A stretch of 64,000 bases of DNA. Source: an uncultured Pelagibacteraceae bacterium. Its GTDB lineage: Bacteria; Pseudomonadota; Alphaproteobacteria; Pelagibacterales; Pelagibacteraceae. Positions 7,851 to 15,493 of this stretch are shown piece after piece. Position numbers and translations under genes: made by a program. Under the pieces are notes generated by a model. The model was given only the letters and a program-made list of their open reading frames with translations, had not been told where the DNA came from and did no database searches. The stretch's first letter is position 1. Each line of letters opens with the position of its first letter. The DNA is taken from contig CACJFJ010000002.1 in the NCBI GenBank assembly GCA_902592675.1, forward strand, positions 1 to 64,000, given 5' to 3'.

Positions 7851-8741
7851 ATGAAAAATGATATATTATCAAAATTAACAGTAGTCATCCTTACTTATAA
7901 AACTGATAAAAAAATATTGATAGACTGTATTAATTCAATTGATAAAAGTGTAAAAGTTTTAATTGTTGAGAACTCAAAATGTTTTGAATATAGAAACGAA
8001 TTTTTGGAAAGATTTTCAAATTTATCAATCATTTGTTCAGGATCGAATTTGGGTTTTGGGGCTGGATATAATTATGGTTTTGAAAATATAAAATCAGATT
8101 ATGCATTGGTATTAGCTCCAGATACGATATGTAATAAAAATTTTTTTGAAAAGATTAAATTTTATCTTTCTGAAGATATCGACTTTTCAATTATAGGTGT
8201 AAAATTTAATTCAGATAATGTTTATCCATCTTACGGTTTTTTTAATAAAACAGACTCTTTTGAATACAATGATTTCTTCTTAAAAGAAGTGGACTGGGTA
8301 GTCGGATGCGCCATGTTAATAAACTTAAACAAATACGATAAGAAAAAAATATTTGATGAAAATATATTTATATATTTTGAGGAATTTGATCTTTGTAAAA
8401 ATACTATTAAAAATGGTGGAAAGGTCTTTACTAGTTCAATTTTAATTGTAAAGCATTTAGGAAATATGGGATCAATCGCATCAAATCAAGATTTTAAAGA
8501 AACTTCAAATAATTTTAGAGATTGGCATTGGATGTGGTCACAGTTTTATTTTTATAAAAAAAATTATGGTTTTCCTTATGCATTGCTAAAATTTTCTTCG
8601 AAATTTTTTAAGGGTTTGTTTAAGATTTTTATTTTCAAACTTTTAAATGATCAAAGAAAATTTAATAATGCAAAATTTAGGTTTTTGGGTTTATACCACT
8701 CTATAATAGGCAATAAATCTTTTTATAGAATTGAAGATTAA
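7851..8741 (+). CDS. Family 2 glycosyltransferase, paralogue of the preceding gene
   Basis: This 296-residue protein follows the same plan as its upstream neighbour: LTVVILTYKTDKKILIDCIN at the N-terminus, then GSNLGFGAGYNYGF, the acidic LVLAPDTIC in place of LILNPDVIL, IFIYFEEFDLCKN and the shared RDWHWMWSQFYFYKKNYGF (compare RNWHWSWSKFYYQKKHNGF). The similarity over the full length shows a tandem duplication followed by divergence. The change of the acidic motif suggests a different sugar specificity. The stop overlaps the stop of apt on the other strand by four bases. Confidence 0.85.
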   Translation: MKNDILSKLTVVILTYKTDKKILIDCINSIDKSVKVLIVENSKCFEYRNEFLERFSNLSIICSGSNLGFGAGYNYGFENIKSDYALVLAPDTICNKNFFEKIKFYLSEDIDFSIIGVKFNSDNVYPSYGFFNKTDSFEYNDFFLKEVDWVVGCAMLINLNKYDKKKIFDENIFIYFEEFDLCKNTIKNGGKVFTSSILIVKHLGNMGSIASNQDFKETSNNFRDWHWMWSQFYFYKKNYGFPYALLKFSSKFFKGLFKIFIFKLLNDQRKFNNAKFRFLGLYHSIIGNKSFYRIED

Positions 8742-9265
8742 TTTCCAGGAAAATCAATTAAATATTCAACTTTGAAATTTTCGTTAATTAAGTTTTGAAA
8801 TCCATTAAGATCAAAAAGATTTATGACAAAAATAAATGCAGCAACTTTTCCACCTGAGATTTGTATTAGTTCCGCAGCTGCTTTAGCAGTGCCACCTGTA
8901 GCAATTAAGTCATCAATAATTAAAACTTTATCATTTTTTTCAATTGAATCCTTATGGACTTCAATTGTAGCTGTTCCGTATTCTAATTCAAAGTCGATAG
9001 AGTGTACTTCTGCTGGTAATTTATTTTTTTTTCTAAGCATAATGAAAGGTTTGTCCAAAATATAGGATATTGCAGATGCAAAAACAAATCCTCGAGACTC
9101 CACTGCTGCAATTTTATTGAATTCAAACTTTTTTGATTTATCAACAATTTGATTTATTGTTTCTTTAAATGCTTTTTCATTTTTTATTAAAGTAGTAATA
9201 TCTCTAAATAATATACCCTTTTTAGGGTAGTCAGGAATAGATCGAATAAAATCTTTTAAATTCAT
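8738..9265 (-). CDS. apt: Adenine phosphoribosyltransferase
   Basis: This 175-residue protein has the normal Apt length. It makes AMP from adenine and PRPP in the cytoplasm. The PRPP-binding motif VLIIDDLIATGGTAKAAAEL is intact, as are the upstream AAVESRGFVFASAI and RKKNKLPAEV segments. It is transcribed divergently from mtnP with 41 bases between them. Since MtnP releases free adenine, the shared regulatory region fits a recycling role. The N-terminus begins MNLKDFIRSIPDYPKKGILF, the standard start of this family. Confidence 0.95.
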   Translation of the reverse strand: MNLKDFIRSIPDYPKKGILFRDITTLIKNEKAFKETINQIVDKSKKFEFNKIAAVESRGFVFASAISYILDKPFIMLRKKNKLPAEVHSIDFELEYGTATIEVHKDSIEKNDKVLIIDDLIATGGTAKAAAELIQISGGKVAAFIFVINLFDLNGFQNLINENFKVEYLIDFPGN

Positions 9266-9266
9266 A

Positions 9267-9286
9267 ATAGTTATTTATAAAACTAT
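9267..9286. promoter_or_regulatory. Short inverted repeat between apt and mtnP
   Basis: ATAGTT (9267-9272) and AACTAT (9281-9286) are inverted around an eight-base AT spacer that also contains TATAA. The repeat lies in the 41-base gap between the divergent apt and mtnP starts, so one protein or promoter could serve both. Given the AT-richness, chance occurrence is quite possible. Confidence 0.25.
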
Positions 9287-9306
9287 AAATAAATTAATTT
9301 TTAAAC

Positions 9307-10179
9307 ATGACAATAAATAAATTGGCAATTATAGGTGGAAGCGGACTTTATGATGTTGAAGAGTTCAAAAATAGAGAATTATTAGATTTAAACACCCCTT
9401 GGGGAAAACCTTCAGACCAAATTTTAAAAACTAAATATAACAATAAAGAAGTTTATTTTTTGCCAAGGCATGGAAGAGGTCATTTTATTTCTCCCTCTAA
9501 AATAAATTTTCGAGCAAATATTGATGCTCTTAAACAGCTGGGTGTAACTGATATTGTATCAGTATCAGCAGTTGGGTCTTTAAAAGAAAATTTACCACCA
9601 GGAAAGTTTGTAATTGTTGACCAATTTATTGACAGGACATTTGCAAGAGAAAAAACATTTTTTGACGATGAAATTGTGGCTCACGTATCTATGGCGCATC
9701 CAACATCTAATGGGCTCATGAATGCATGTGAAGAAGCAATAAAAAAAGAAAAAATAGAATTTCAAAGAAATGGTACTTACGTAGTTATGGAAGGACCTCA
9801 ATTTTCGACATTAGCAGAGTCAAATTTATATAGGTCTTGGAAAGCAGATGTAATTGGAATGACTAATATGCCAGAAGCAAAATTAGCAAGAGAGGCAGAA
9901 ATTAGATATGCATCTGTTTCAATGGTTACAGATTATGATTGTTGGCATCCTGATCATGAAAACGTTGATGTTCAACAAGTAGTAAAAGTTTTATTAGGTA
10001 ATGCTGCTAAAGCAAAAAATATGATTAAGAATTTAATTGAAATTTTTGAAGATCATATTGATCCTAATGATCCAACTAATAATTGTTTGGATGTAGCCAT
10101 TATCACAGCACCTGAGAAAAGAACAAAAAAGACAATAGAAAAATTAAATACAGTAGCAGGTAGAGTATTAAAAAAATGA
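9307..10179 (+). CDS. mtnP: S-methyl-5'-thioadenosine phosphorylase
   Basis: This 290-residue purine nucleoside phosphorylase-family enzyme splits 5'-methylthioadenosine with phosphate into adenine and 5-methylthioribose-1-phosphate. It starts LAIIGGSGLYDVEEF and has the phosphate-binding LPRHGRGH, then YVVMEGPQFSTLAES, and IGMTNMPEAKLAREAEI, followed by MVTDYDCW, the MTAP-type signature rather than inosine/guanosine phosphorylase. The stop overlaps the start of the exported hydrolase by four bases, and that in turn overlaps mtnA, so these genes are translationally coupled. Confidence 0.95.
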   Translation: MTINKLAIIGGSGLYDVEEFKNRELLDLNTPWGKPSDQILKTKYNNKEVYFLPRHGRGHFISPSKINFRANIDALKQLGVTDIVSVSAVGSLKENLPPGKFVIVDQFIDRTFAREKTFFDDEIVAHVSMAHPTSNGLMNACEEAIKKEKIEFQRNGTYVVMEGPQFSTLAESNLYRSWKADVIGMTNMPEAKLAREAEIRYASVSMVTDYDCWHPDHENVDVQQVVKVLLGNAAKAKNMIKNLIEIFEDHIDPNDPTNNCLDVAIITAPEKRTKKTIEKLNTVAGRVLKK

Positions 10180-11108
10180 AAAAATTATTATTAATTCTAA
10201 TATTTTTAGCAGTTTCAAATACAGTTTATGCAAATGGAAAAATTTTAAAAAGTGGTTTCATTAGCAAATCAGCCTCAGTGGAAGAAGGGATGAATATTGA
10301 TGACCCTAAAAATAAAATTGTAATTATTTACAATCATGGTCAAAATTCAAACGATAAAGCACACAAGAACGAATGCATTTGGGTAAATCAAATTAGAAAT
10401 CAAGCTTCATTAGTTGATAAGGAAATTAATGGTAAAAAAATTATGGTTTATAATTTTTGCTCAAATGATTTTGCGGGTGATATGTCATTAAAAAAACATT
10501 GGTGGAATTCTAAAACTCCTTATGTTGGTAAGCACAAATTAGATAAAAGAATTGAAAAAAATTTAGAATTAGTTGAAAAATTTATAAGTATAGGGGTTCC
10601 AAGAAAACAAATTATAATATCAGGTCATTCATGTGGAGGTCTATTAACTCTAATGTTGTTATCAGCTTACCCCGAAAAAGTAGGCGGGGGCATATCATAT
10701 ATGCAAGCTTGTTTTGGTAAGCTCTCTAAAACTTATAAAGTAAAAAAAGTAGGCTCTGAAAAGGCATTAGAAAAATTTGCTAAAAAATACCCAGGCCCAG
10801 CTCAATTACGAGCAAGACAAATTAATAATATTAAACAATCTGATAATGTTCCTGTTTTAGCTTTCACTCACCCCAAGGATAAATGGGAGGGACTCTTATC
10901 TGACTGGTTAGAAGAAGTTCCAGGAGTTAAAAGAATTGTTATTTCTGAAGATTATAAAATTAAAGGAAAATCTTGTGTTGTAAAAGGAGATGATTGGCAA
11001 GAAAATGTTTCAGCTCGTAAAAATCCAGGTCATGAAATGAACCAAGGATTATGTTTTCAATACTATAATCCAGAAATTCTTAATTTTATTGCTTCAAGGT
11101 TAAAATGA
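10176..11108 (+). CDS. Exported alpha/beta hydrolase, function unknown
   Basis: This 310-residue protein has a signal peptide (MKKLLLILIFLAVSNTVYA, then NG) and an alpha/beta-hydrolase fold: an IVIIYNHGQNS strand with oxyanion region near residue 50, the nucleophile elbow GHSCGG at 150-155 with Ser152, an acid candidate in THPKDKWEG and a histidine in NPGHEMN near the C-terminus. Several cysteines (Cys67, Cys95, Cys178 and others) could form disulfides outside the cytoplasm. It sits between mtnP and mtnA with four-base overlaps on both sides, although MTA salvage is cytoplasmic. The substrate is unknown; I cannot connect it to a named family beyond dienelactone hydrolase/feruloyl-esterase-like folds. 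Confidence 0.75.
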   Translation: MKKLLLILIFLAVSNTVYANGKILKSGFISKSASVEEGMNIDDPKNKIVIIYNHGQNSNDKAHKNECIWVNQIRNQASLVDKEINGKKIMVYNFCSNDFAGDMSLKKHWWNSKTPYVGKHKLDKRIEKNLELVEKFISIGVPRKQIIISGHSCGGLLTLMLLSAYPEKVGGGISYMQACFGKLSKTYKVKKVGSEKALEKFAKKYPGPAQLRARQINNIKQSDNVPVLAFTHPKDKWEGLLSDWLEEVPGVKRIVISEDYKIKGKSCVVKGDDWQENVSARKNPGHEMNQGLCFQYYNPEILNFIASRLK

Positions 11109-12175
11109 GAATTGAAGGAAAAGAATATCGTACTATTTGGTTTGAAAATAATGTTGTAAAGATTATTGATCAGACAAAACTTCCACACCAATTCGTAATA
11201 AAAGATCTTAAAACGGTTAAGGACTCAATTAATGCGATAAAAGTAATGGAAGTAAGAGGTGCACCTTTAATAGGAGCAACCGCTGCCTATGGCTTGGTTT
11301 TAGCAATTATAGAAAATAATGATCAATCATTTTTAAAGAAATCTGCAGAAGATTTAATTGGTTCAAGACCAACAGCAATAAATTTAAAGTGGGCTGTTGA
11401 TAGAATGATGAATAAATTATCAGGTGTTAATAGCGATAAAATCTTAGAAATAGCCTTGAATGAAGCAAAAGACATATGTGAAGAGGATGTAAAATTTTGT
11501 GAAAATATAGGATTGAATGGACTAAAAATTATTGAAGAAATTTATAATAAAAAAAAAGGTACAGTTAATATATTAACTCATTGTAATGCAGGTTGGCTTG
11601 CAACAATAAATTGGGGGACTGCAACTTCTCCAATTTATCATGCACACAAAAAAGGAATTCCCGTCCATGTGTGGGCAGATGAAACCAGACCCAGAAATCA
11701 AGGAGCAAATCTAACTTCTTATGAATTAAACGAGGAAGGAATTAAAAACACAATCATTGCAGATAATACAGGTGGTATATTAATGCAAAGAGGTGAAGTT
11801 GATATGTGCATTGTAGGAACAGACAGAACTCTAGCAAATGGGGATGTTTGTAATAAAGTTGGAACTTATCTTAAAGCATTGGCTGCCCATGATAACAAGA
11901 TTCCTTTTTATGTTGCACTACCAAGTTCAACAATTGATTGGAATATAAAAAATCATAAAGATATTCCAATTGAGGAAAGAAATTCAGATGAATTATCTCA
12001 CGTTGAAGGTTTAGATGAAAAAGGAGATTTAAAGAAAATACAAATTTATCCGAAAAAAAGTAAAGCTATGAATTTAGCTTTTGATGTAACTCCGGCGAAA
12101 TATGTTACAGGATTAATTACCGAAAAAGGAGTATGTGAAGCATCAGAAAAAGGACTTAAAGAACTATTTAAATGA
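11105..12175 (+). CDS. mtnA: S-methyl-5-thioribose-1-phosphate isomerase
   Basis: This 356-residue protein isomerises 5-methylthioribose-1-phosphate to 5-methylthioribulose-1-phosphate. Motifs include VMEVRGAPLIGATAAYG, the active-site cysteine segment THCNAGWLATINWGTATSPI and GTDRTLANGDVCNKVGTY with the catalytic aspartate. These separate it from the related eIF2B subunits. The normal family length is matched. It overlaps the exported hydrolase upstream by four bases and the aldolase downstream by four bases, so it is part of a tightly coupled operon with mtnP. Confidence 0.95.
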   Translation: MRIEGKEYRTIWFENNVVKIIDQTKLPHQFVIKDLKTVKDSINAIKVMEVRGAPLIGATAAYGLVLAIIENNDQSFLKKSAEDLIGSRPTAINLKWAVDRMMNKLSGVNSDKILEIALNEAKDICEEDVKFCENIGLNGLKIIEEIYNKKKGTVNILTHCNAGWLATINWGTATSPIYHAHKKGIPVHVWADETRPRNQGANLTSYELNEEGIKNTIIADNTGGILMQRGEVDMCIVGTDRTLANGDVCNKVGTYLKALAAHDNKIPFYVALPSSTIDWNIKNHKDIPIEERNSDELSHVEGLDEKGDLKKIQIYPKKSKAMNLAFDVTPAKYVTGLITEKGVCEASEKGLKELFK

Positions 12176-12825
12176 AGAATTTAGATCAAAGAAATCAGAT
12201 TATTGAATATTCGCTAAAATTGAATTCAACAAATCTTTCACCTCTTAGATCTGGAAATATATCATTGAGAGGAATAGAGGATGATATAGAAGGATACTTA
12301 ATTACTCCATCAGGAAAAAAATATGAAACATTAAAACCTGAAGATATTGTTTTTATGGGTTTAAATGAAGATGAAAAAAGCCACCCAACTAACAAACCAT
12401 CATCTGAATGGAGATTTCATCGAGATATTTATACAAATAAAAAAGAGGCAAATGCCATTGTTCATGCTCATTCTCCACACGCAGCAGCTGTATCTTCACA
12501 TGGAAAAACTATTCCACCATTTCACTACATGATCGCTCTTGCAGGAGGAGATGACATCAAATGTGCTGAATACGCGACTTTTGGGACTGAACAGTTATCT
12601 AAAAATGTAATTAAAGCTTTAGAAAATAGATCTGCTTGTTTAATGTCTAATCACGGCCAGGTTGCTTTTGGAAAAAATTTAGAGGATGCATTTGAACTTG
12701 CTCAAGAGATAGAAAATATTTGTCATCAATACACTATTGCTTTAAAATTAGGTCAACCTAAGATTCTTTCATTTGAAGAAATGAAAAAAGTTTTAGATAA
12801 GGCTAAAAACTATAAAAAAGGGTAA
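12172..12825 (+). CDS. Class II aldolase/adducin family protein, probable methylthioribulose-1-phosphate aldolase or dehydratase
   Basis: This 217-residue zinc enzyme of the L-fuculose-phosphate aldolase/MtnB/AraD family has PSSEWRFHRDIY, with the catalytic glutamate position, and the metal-binding HAHSPHAAAVS plus a distal histidine in SNHGQVAFG. Coming after mtnA by a four-base overlap, it must act on methylthioribulose-1-phosphate, either dehydrating it (MtnB) or cleaving it to dihydroxyacetone phosphate and 2-methylthioacetaldehyde, as described for the bacterial DHAP shunt. No later MtnC/MtnD-type enzymes are in the window, which favours the aldolase, but this is inference. Two bases separate it from the fused SpeD-SpeE gene. 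Confidence 0.85.
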   Translation: MKNLDQRNQIIEYSLKLNSTNLSPLRSGNISLRGIEDDIEGYLITPSGKKYETLKPEDIVFMGLNEDEKSHPTNKPSSEWRFHRDIYTNKKEANAIVHAHSPHAAAVSSHGKTIPPFHYMIALAGGDDIKCAEYATFGTEQLSKNVIKALENRSACLMSNHGQVAFGKNLEDAFELAQEIENICHQYTIALKLGQPKILSFEEMKKVLDKAKNYKKG

Positions 12826-12826
12826 G

Positions 12827-13867
12827 ATGATTAAAGTTGGAGAGCATATTACTTTAGATATTATAGGTACTACAAAAGAGTACGATCCTTCAGTCTATGA
12901 AAGAGTTATACATAAAATAGCTAAAGCAGCCAATGTAACTATTTTAAAAATTTCAAAATATAAATTTAAACCCCAGGGTTTTACTATTTTGGCTTTATTG
13001 GCTGAGAGTCATATTAGTTTCCATACATTTCCGGAAAACGGAATAATAAGTTTTGATTTTTTTACCTGTGGAAAAATAAGTCCATCAGTAGCAATTGATA
13101 TTGTTAAAAAAGAATTTGAACACAAAAGAATTGTTAAAAAAGAATTTAATAGAGATACCAGATCTCTTTACCATGATATTTATAGTTCACCGGGATTACA
13201 AAAATCATATGTTGTAAATGAAGTTTTAGAAGATTTTAAATCAAAAGTTGGTCAACGCATTGAAATTTTAGAATTAGAGCAATTTGGAAAGTCTTTATTT
13301 ATTGATGGTGAAATACAAGTCGCAGCTTCAGATGAACATTTATACAGCTCGACTTTTGTAGGGGCTGGTTTAAAATTAAATAAAAAAAATGAGAGAGCTG
13401 CAATAATTGGTGGTGGTGATGGTGGTGTTGCAAGAGAATGTATTTCAAAAAAGTTTAATTTTATCGATTGGTATGAATTAGATCCAGAAGTTGTAGAAGT
13501 TTGCAATAAACATCTTGGTGATATTGGAAAAAAAGCTACAGAAAAAAATTCAGTCAAATGTGTATGGGGTGATGCTTTTGAGAGCATTAAATCGGTTCAA
13601 GAGGACACATATGATCATATATTTGTAGATTTAAATGACGATCAATTTTGTATTGATTTAGCAGCAAAAAATATGAACTCTCTAGTAAGAATCTTAAAAC
13701 CTAAAGGTGTGATTACAGCTCAAGTTGGAAGTCAGGATAAAAAACCTCCTCAAGTTGAAAATTGGTTAAATGTATTCAATCATCATTTTGGAAATACTAA
13801 TTTATCTAGAGTTTACATACCTAGTTTTGATTGTTCTTGGAATTTTTCTTCATCAATTAATCATTAA
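12827..13867 (+). CDS. Fused S-adenosylmethionine decarboxylase (SpeD)-aminopropyltransferase (SpeE)
   Basis: This 346-residue protein has two domains. Residues 1 to about 120 are a prokaryotic AdoMet decarboxylase proenzyme: AESHISFHTFPE has the cleavage site Glu60-Ser61, His66, and Cys81 lies 20 residues after Ser61, as in the Thermotoga enzyme. Residues from about 125 onward are spermidine-synthase-like: QRIEILELEQFGKSLFIDGE, then IIGGGDGGVARECI, WYELDPEVVEVC, WGDAF and IFVDLNDD. The fusion makes decarboxylated AdoMet and transfers its aminopropyl group, releasing methylthioadenosine. The common DE..YHE motif is changed to DEHLYSS and DxxDP to DLNDD, so the amine acceptor may not be putrescine. 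Confidence 0.9.
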   Translation: MIKVGEHITLDIIGTTKEYDPSVYERVIHKIAKAANVTILKISKYKFKPQGFTILALLAESHISFHTFPENGIISFDFFTCGKISPSVAIDIVKKEFEHKRIVKKEFNRDTRSLYHDIYSSPGLQKSYVVNEVLEDFKSKVGQRIEILELEQFGKSLFIDGEIQVAASDEHLYSSTFVGAGLKLNKKNERAAIIGGGDGGVARECISKKFNFIDWYELDPEVVEVCNKHLGDIGKKATEKNSVKCVWGDAFESIKSVQEDTYDHIFVDLNDDQFCIDLAAKNMNSLVRILKPKGVITAQVGSQDKKPPQVENWLNVFNHHFGNTNLSRVYIPSFDCSWNFSSSINH

Positions 13868-13927
13868 TTTTTCTTTTTAAAATCTTTAAACTGTGAAATA
13901 CTTTTTTTTTAATAAAAGGAGAAAATA

Positions 13928-14755
13928 ATGAATATATTCAAAAAAACTATTTTTTCAGTTTTGTTTTCTTTATTAATTATAGGAAATGTTAGTGCTGATA
14001 AAATAAGAATTGGAACAGAAGGTGCATACCCTCCCTGGAATTCAAAAGATGAATCTGGAAAATTAATTGGATTTGAAGTAGAGTTGGCATACACTCTTTG
14101 TAGATATATTGGACAACAATGTACAATTGTTGAGCAAGATTGGGATGGAATGATTCCTGCTTTAATCATGAGAAAGTTTGATGCAATAATGGCAGGAATG
14201 TCAATTACTGCAGAAAGACAAAAAGCGATTAGTTTTTCTCAGGGTTATGCAGATGAGGTTGCATCTTTAGCAGTCATGAAAGGATCTAGCCTAGAAGGTT
14301 TAGATACGTCTGCTGGGATAAATCTTACAAAACCAAATGCTGCAGCTAAAAAAGATCTTAAAACACTTACAGCTGCATTAGCAGGTAAAACTGTTTGTGT
14401 ACAAACTGCTACAATTCATCAAAACTTTTTAGATTCTGGTGAAGTAGGAAAAGTAAATGTTAGAACATATAAAACACAAGATGAAGTTAATCTAGATTTA
14501 GCATCAGGTAGATGTGATGCTGCATTAGCTGCTGCTGTCGCATTTAGCGATTATGCTGAAAAATCTGGTAAGCCAGTTGTTCTAACTGGACCAACTTTTT
14601 CTGGTGGTGCATTTGGAAATGGCGTAGGAGTTGGTATTAGAAAAGATGATACTGAACTTTTAAAAAAGTTTAATGCCGCTATTAATAAAGCGAGAAAAAA
14701 CGGAGACATTAGTAGAATTGCTACTAAGTGGTTTGGTTTCGACGCTTCTATGTAA
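13928..14755 (+). CDS. ABC transporter substrate-binding protein, basic/polar amino acid (or opine) type
   Basis: This 275-residue periplasmic protein starts with a signal peptide (MNIFKKTIFSVLFSLLIIGN, then VSA). The mature part DKIRIGTEGAYPPWNSKD, then GFEVELAYTLC and DWDGMIPALIMRKFDAIMAG with SITAERQKAISFSQGY, is the type of lysine-arginine-ornithine and octopine/nopaline-binding proteins. A good ribosome-binding site, AAAGGAG at 13915-13921, precedes the ATG. The segment 14769-14795 after the gene forms a hairpin before the first permease gene. The ligand cannot be determined, although the neighbouring polyamine enzyme makes a basic amino acid or amine plausible. Confidence 0.88.
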   Translation: MNIFKKTIFSVLFSLLIIGNVSADKIRIGTEGAYPPWNSKDESGKLIGFEVELAYTLCRYIGQQCTIVEQDWDGMIPALIMRKFDAIMAGMSITAERQKAISFSQGYADEVASLAVMKGSSLEGLDTSAGINLTKPNAAAKKDLKTLTAALAGKTVCVQTATIHQNFLDSGEVGKVNVRTYKTQDEVNLDLASGRCDAALAAAVAFSDYAEKSGKPVVLTGPTFSGGAFGNGVGVGIRKDDTELLKKFNAAINKARKNGDISRIATKWFGFDASM

Positions 14756-14768
14756 TTAAATTTAAGAT

Positions 14769-14795
14769 TTGGCGACTATGATATATAGTCGCCAA
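14769..14795 (+). promoter_or_regulatory. Hairpin between binding-protein and permease genes
   Basis: TTGGCGACTAT (14769-14779) pairs perfectly with ATAGTCGCCAA (14785-14795) across a five-base loop, an 11-pair stem, six of them G-C, in an otherwise AT-rich gap. There is no T tract after it, and the permease ATG follows six bases later (14801). The hairpin could protect the binding-protein mRNA from 3' decay or block read-through, giving more binding protein than permease, as known from other binding-protein operons. It also lies over the region where the permease ribosome-binding site would be. Confidence 0.75.
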
Positions 14796-14800
14796 TCTGT

Positions 14801-15493
14801 ATGGAACTTCTAGCATTTGGAGATACTGGTTGGGGTGACGAGTTATTTCGTGCCACATTAATGACATTAGCTGTATCAATTACAGCAATGCTTATAGGTT
14901 TTAGTTTTGCTGCAATCTTTACTCCATTAAAATTATCTAAATTTAAATCCTTAAATCTAATTGCAAATATTTATACAACAGTCATACGAGGAGTCCCTGA
15001 GCTTTTAGTTATTTACCTTTTCTTTTTTGGTGGAAGTGGAGCGATTATGTTTGTTGCTTCTATATTTGGTTATAATGAATATATAGAAATAAATGCATTT
15101 GTTACAGGATCATTTGCCATTGGAATTATTTCTGGTGCTTACTCTACTGAAGTTTTTAGAGGAGCAATTCAATCTATTGATAAAGGACAATTCGAAGCTG
15201 CAAAAGTTTTAGGTTTTAGTAAATTTAAACAATTTTATAAGATTACTCTTCCTCAAATGCTTAGATTGGCGATACCAAACTTAAGCAATGTTTGGCAAAT
15301 CACACTAAAAGATACCTCTCTTATTTCTGTTACTGGCCTAGTAGAAATAATGAGACAATCTTATATTGCAGCTGGATCTACTAGAGATCCTTTATTCTTT
15401 TATTCATTTGCAGCGGTTTTATATCTATTTCTTACTTACTTAAGTATGAAATTAATTAATAGATTAGAATTAAAATATAACAGGGGGTATTAA
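14801..15493 (+). CDS. Amino acid ABC transporter permease (HisQ/OccQ type)
   Basis: This 230-residue inner-membrane protein has about five membrane segments and the inner-membrane-component motif GAYSTEVFRGAIQSIDKGQF, continuing EAAKVLGFS...ITLPQ..R.AIPNL, which contacts the ATPase. VIRGVPELLVIYLFFFGG near the start is typical of HisQ-type permeases. Its last base is the first base of the next permease gene (15493), and the two would form a heterodimer. No ATPase gene follows. Confidence 0.9.
   Translation: MELLAFGDTGWGDELFRATLMTLAVSITAMLIGFSFAAIFTPLKLSKFKSLNLIANIYTTVIRGVPELLVIYLFFFGGSGAIMFVASIFGYNEYIEINAFVTGSFAIGIISGAYSTEVFRGAIQSIDKGQFEAAKVLGFSKFKQFYKITLPQMLRLAIPNLSNVWQITLKDTSLISVTGLVEIMRQSYIAAGSTRDPLFFYSFAAVLYLFLTYLSMKLINRLELKYNRGY

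Noticed and set aside
13252-13587. 111-codon frame antisense to the SpeD-SpeE fusion
   Set aside because: It mirrors the coding bias of a confident gene with conserved motifs and shows no features of its own.
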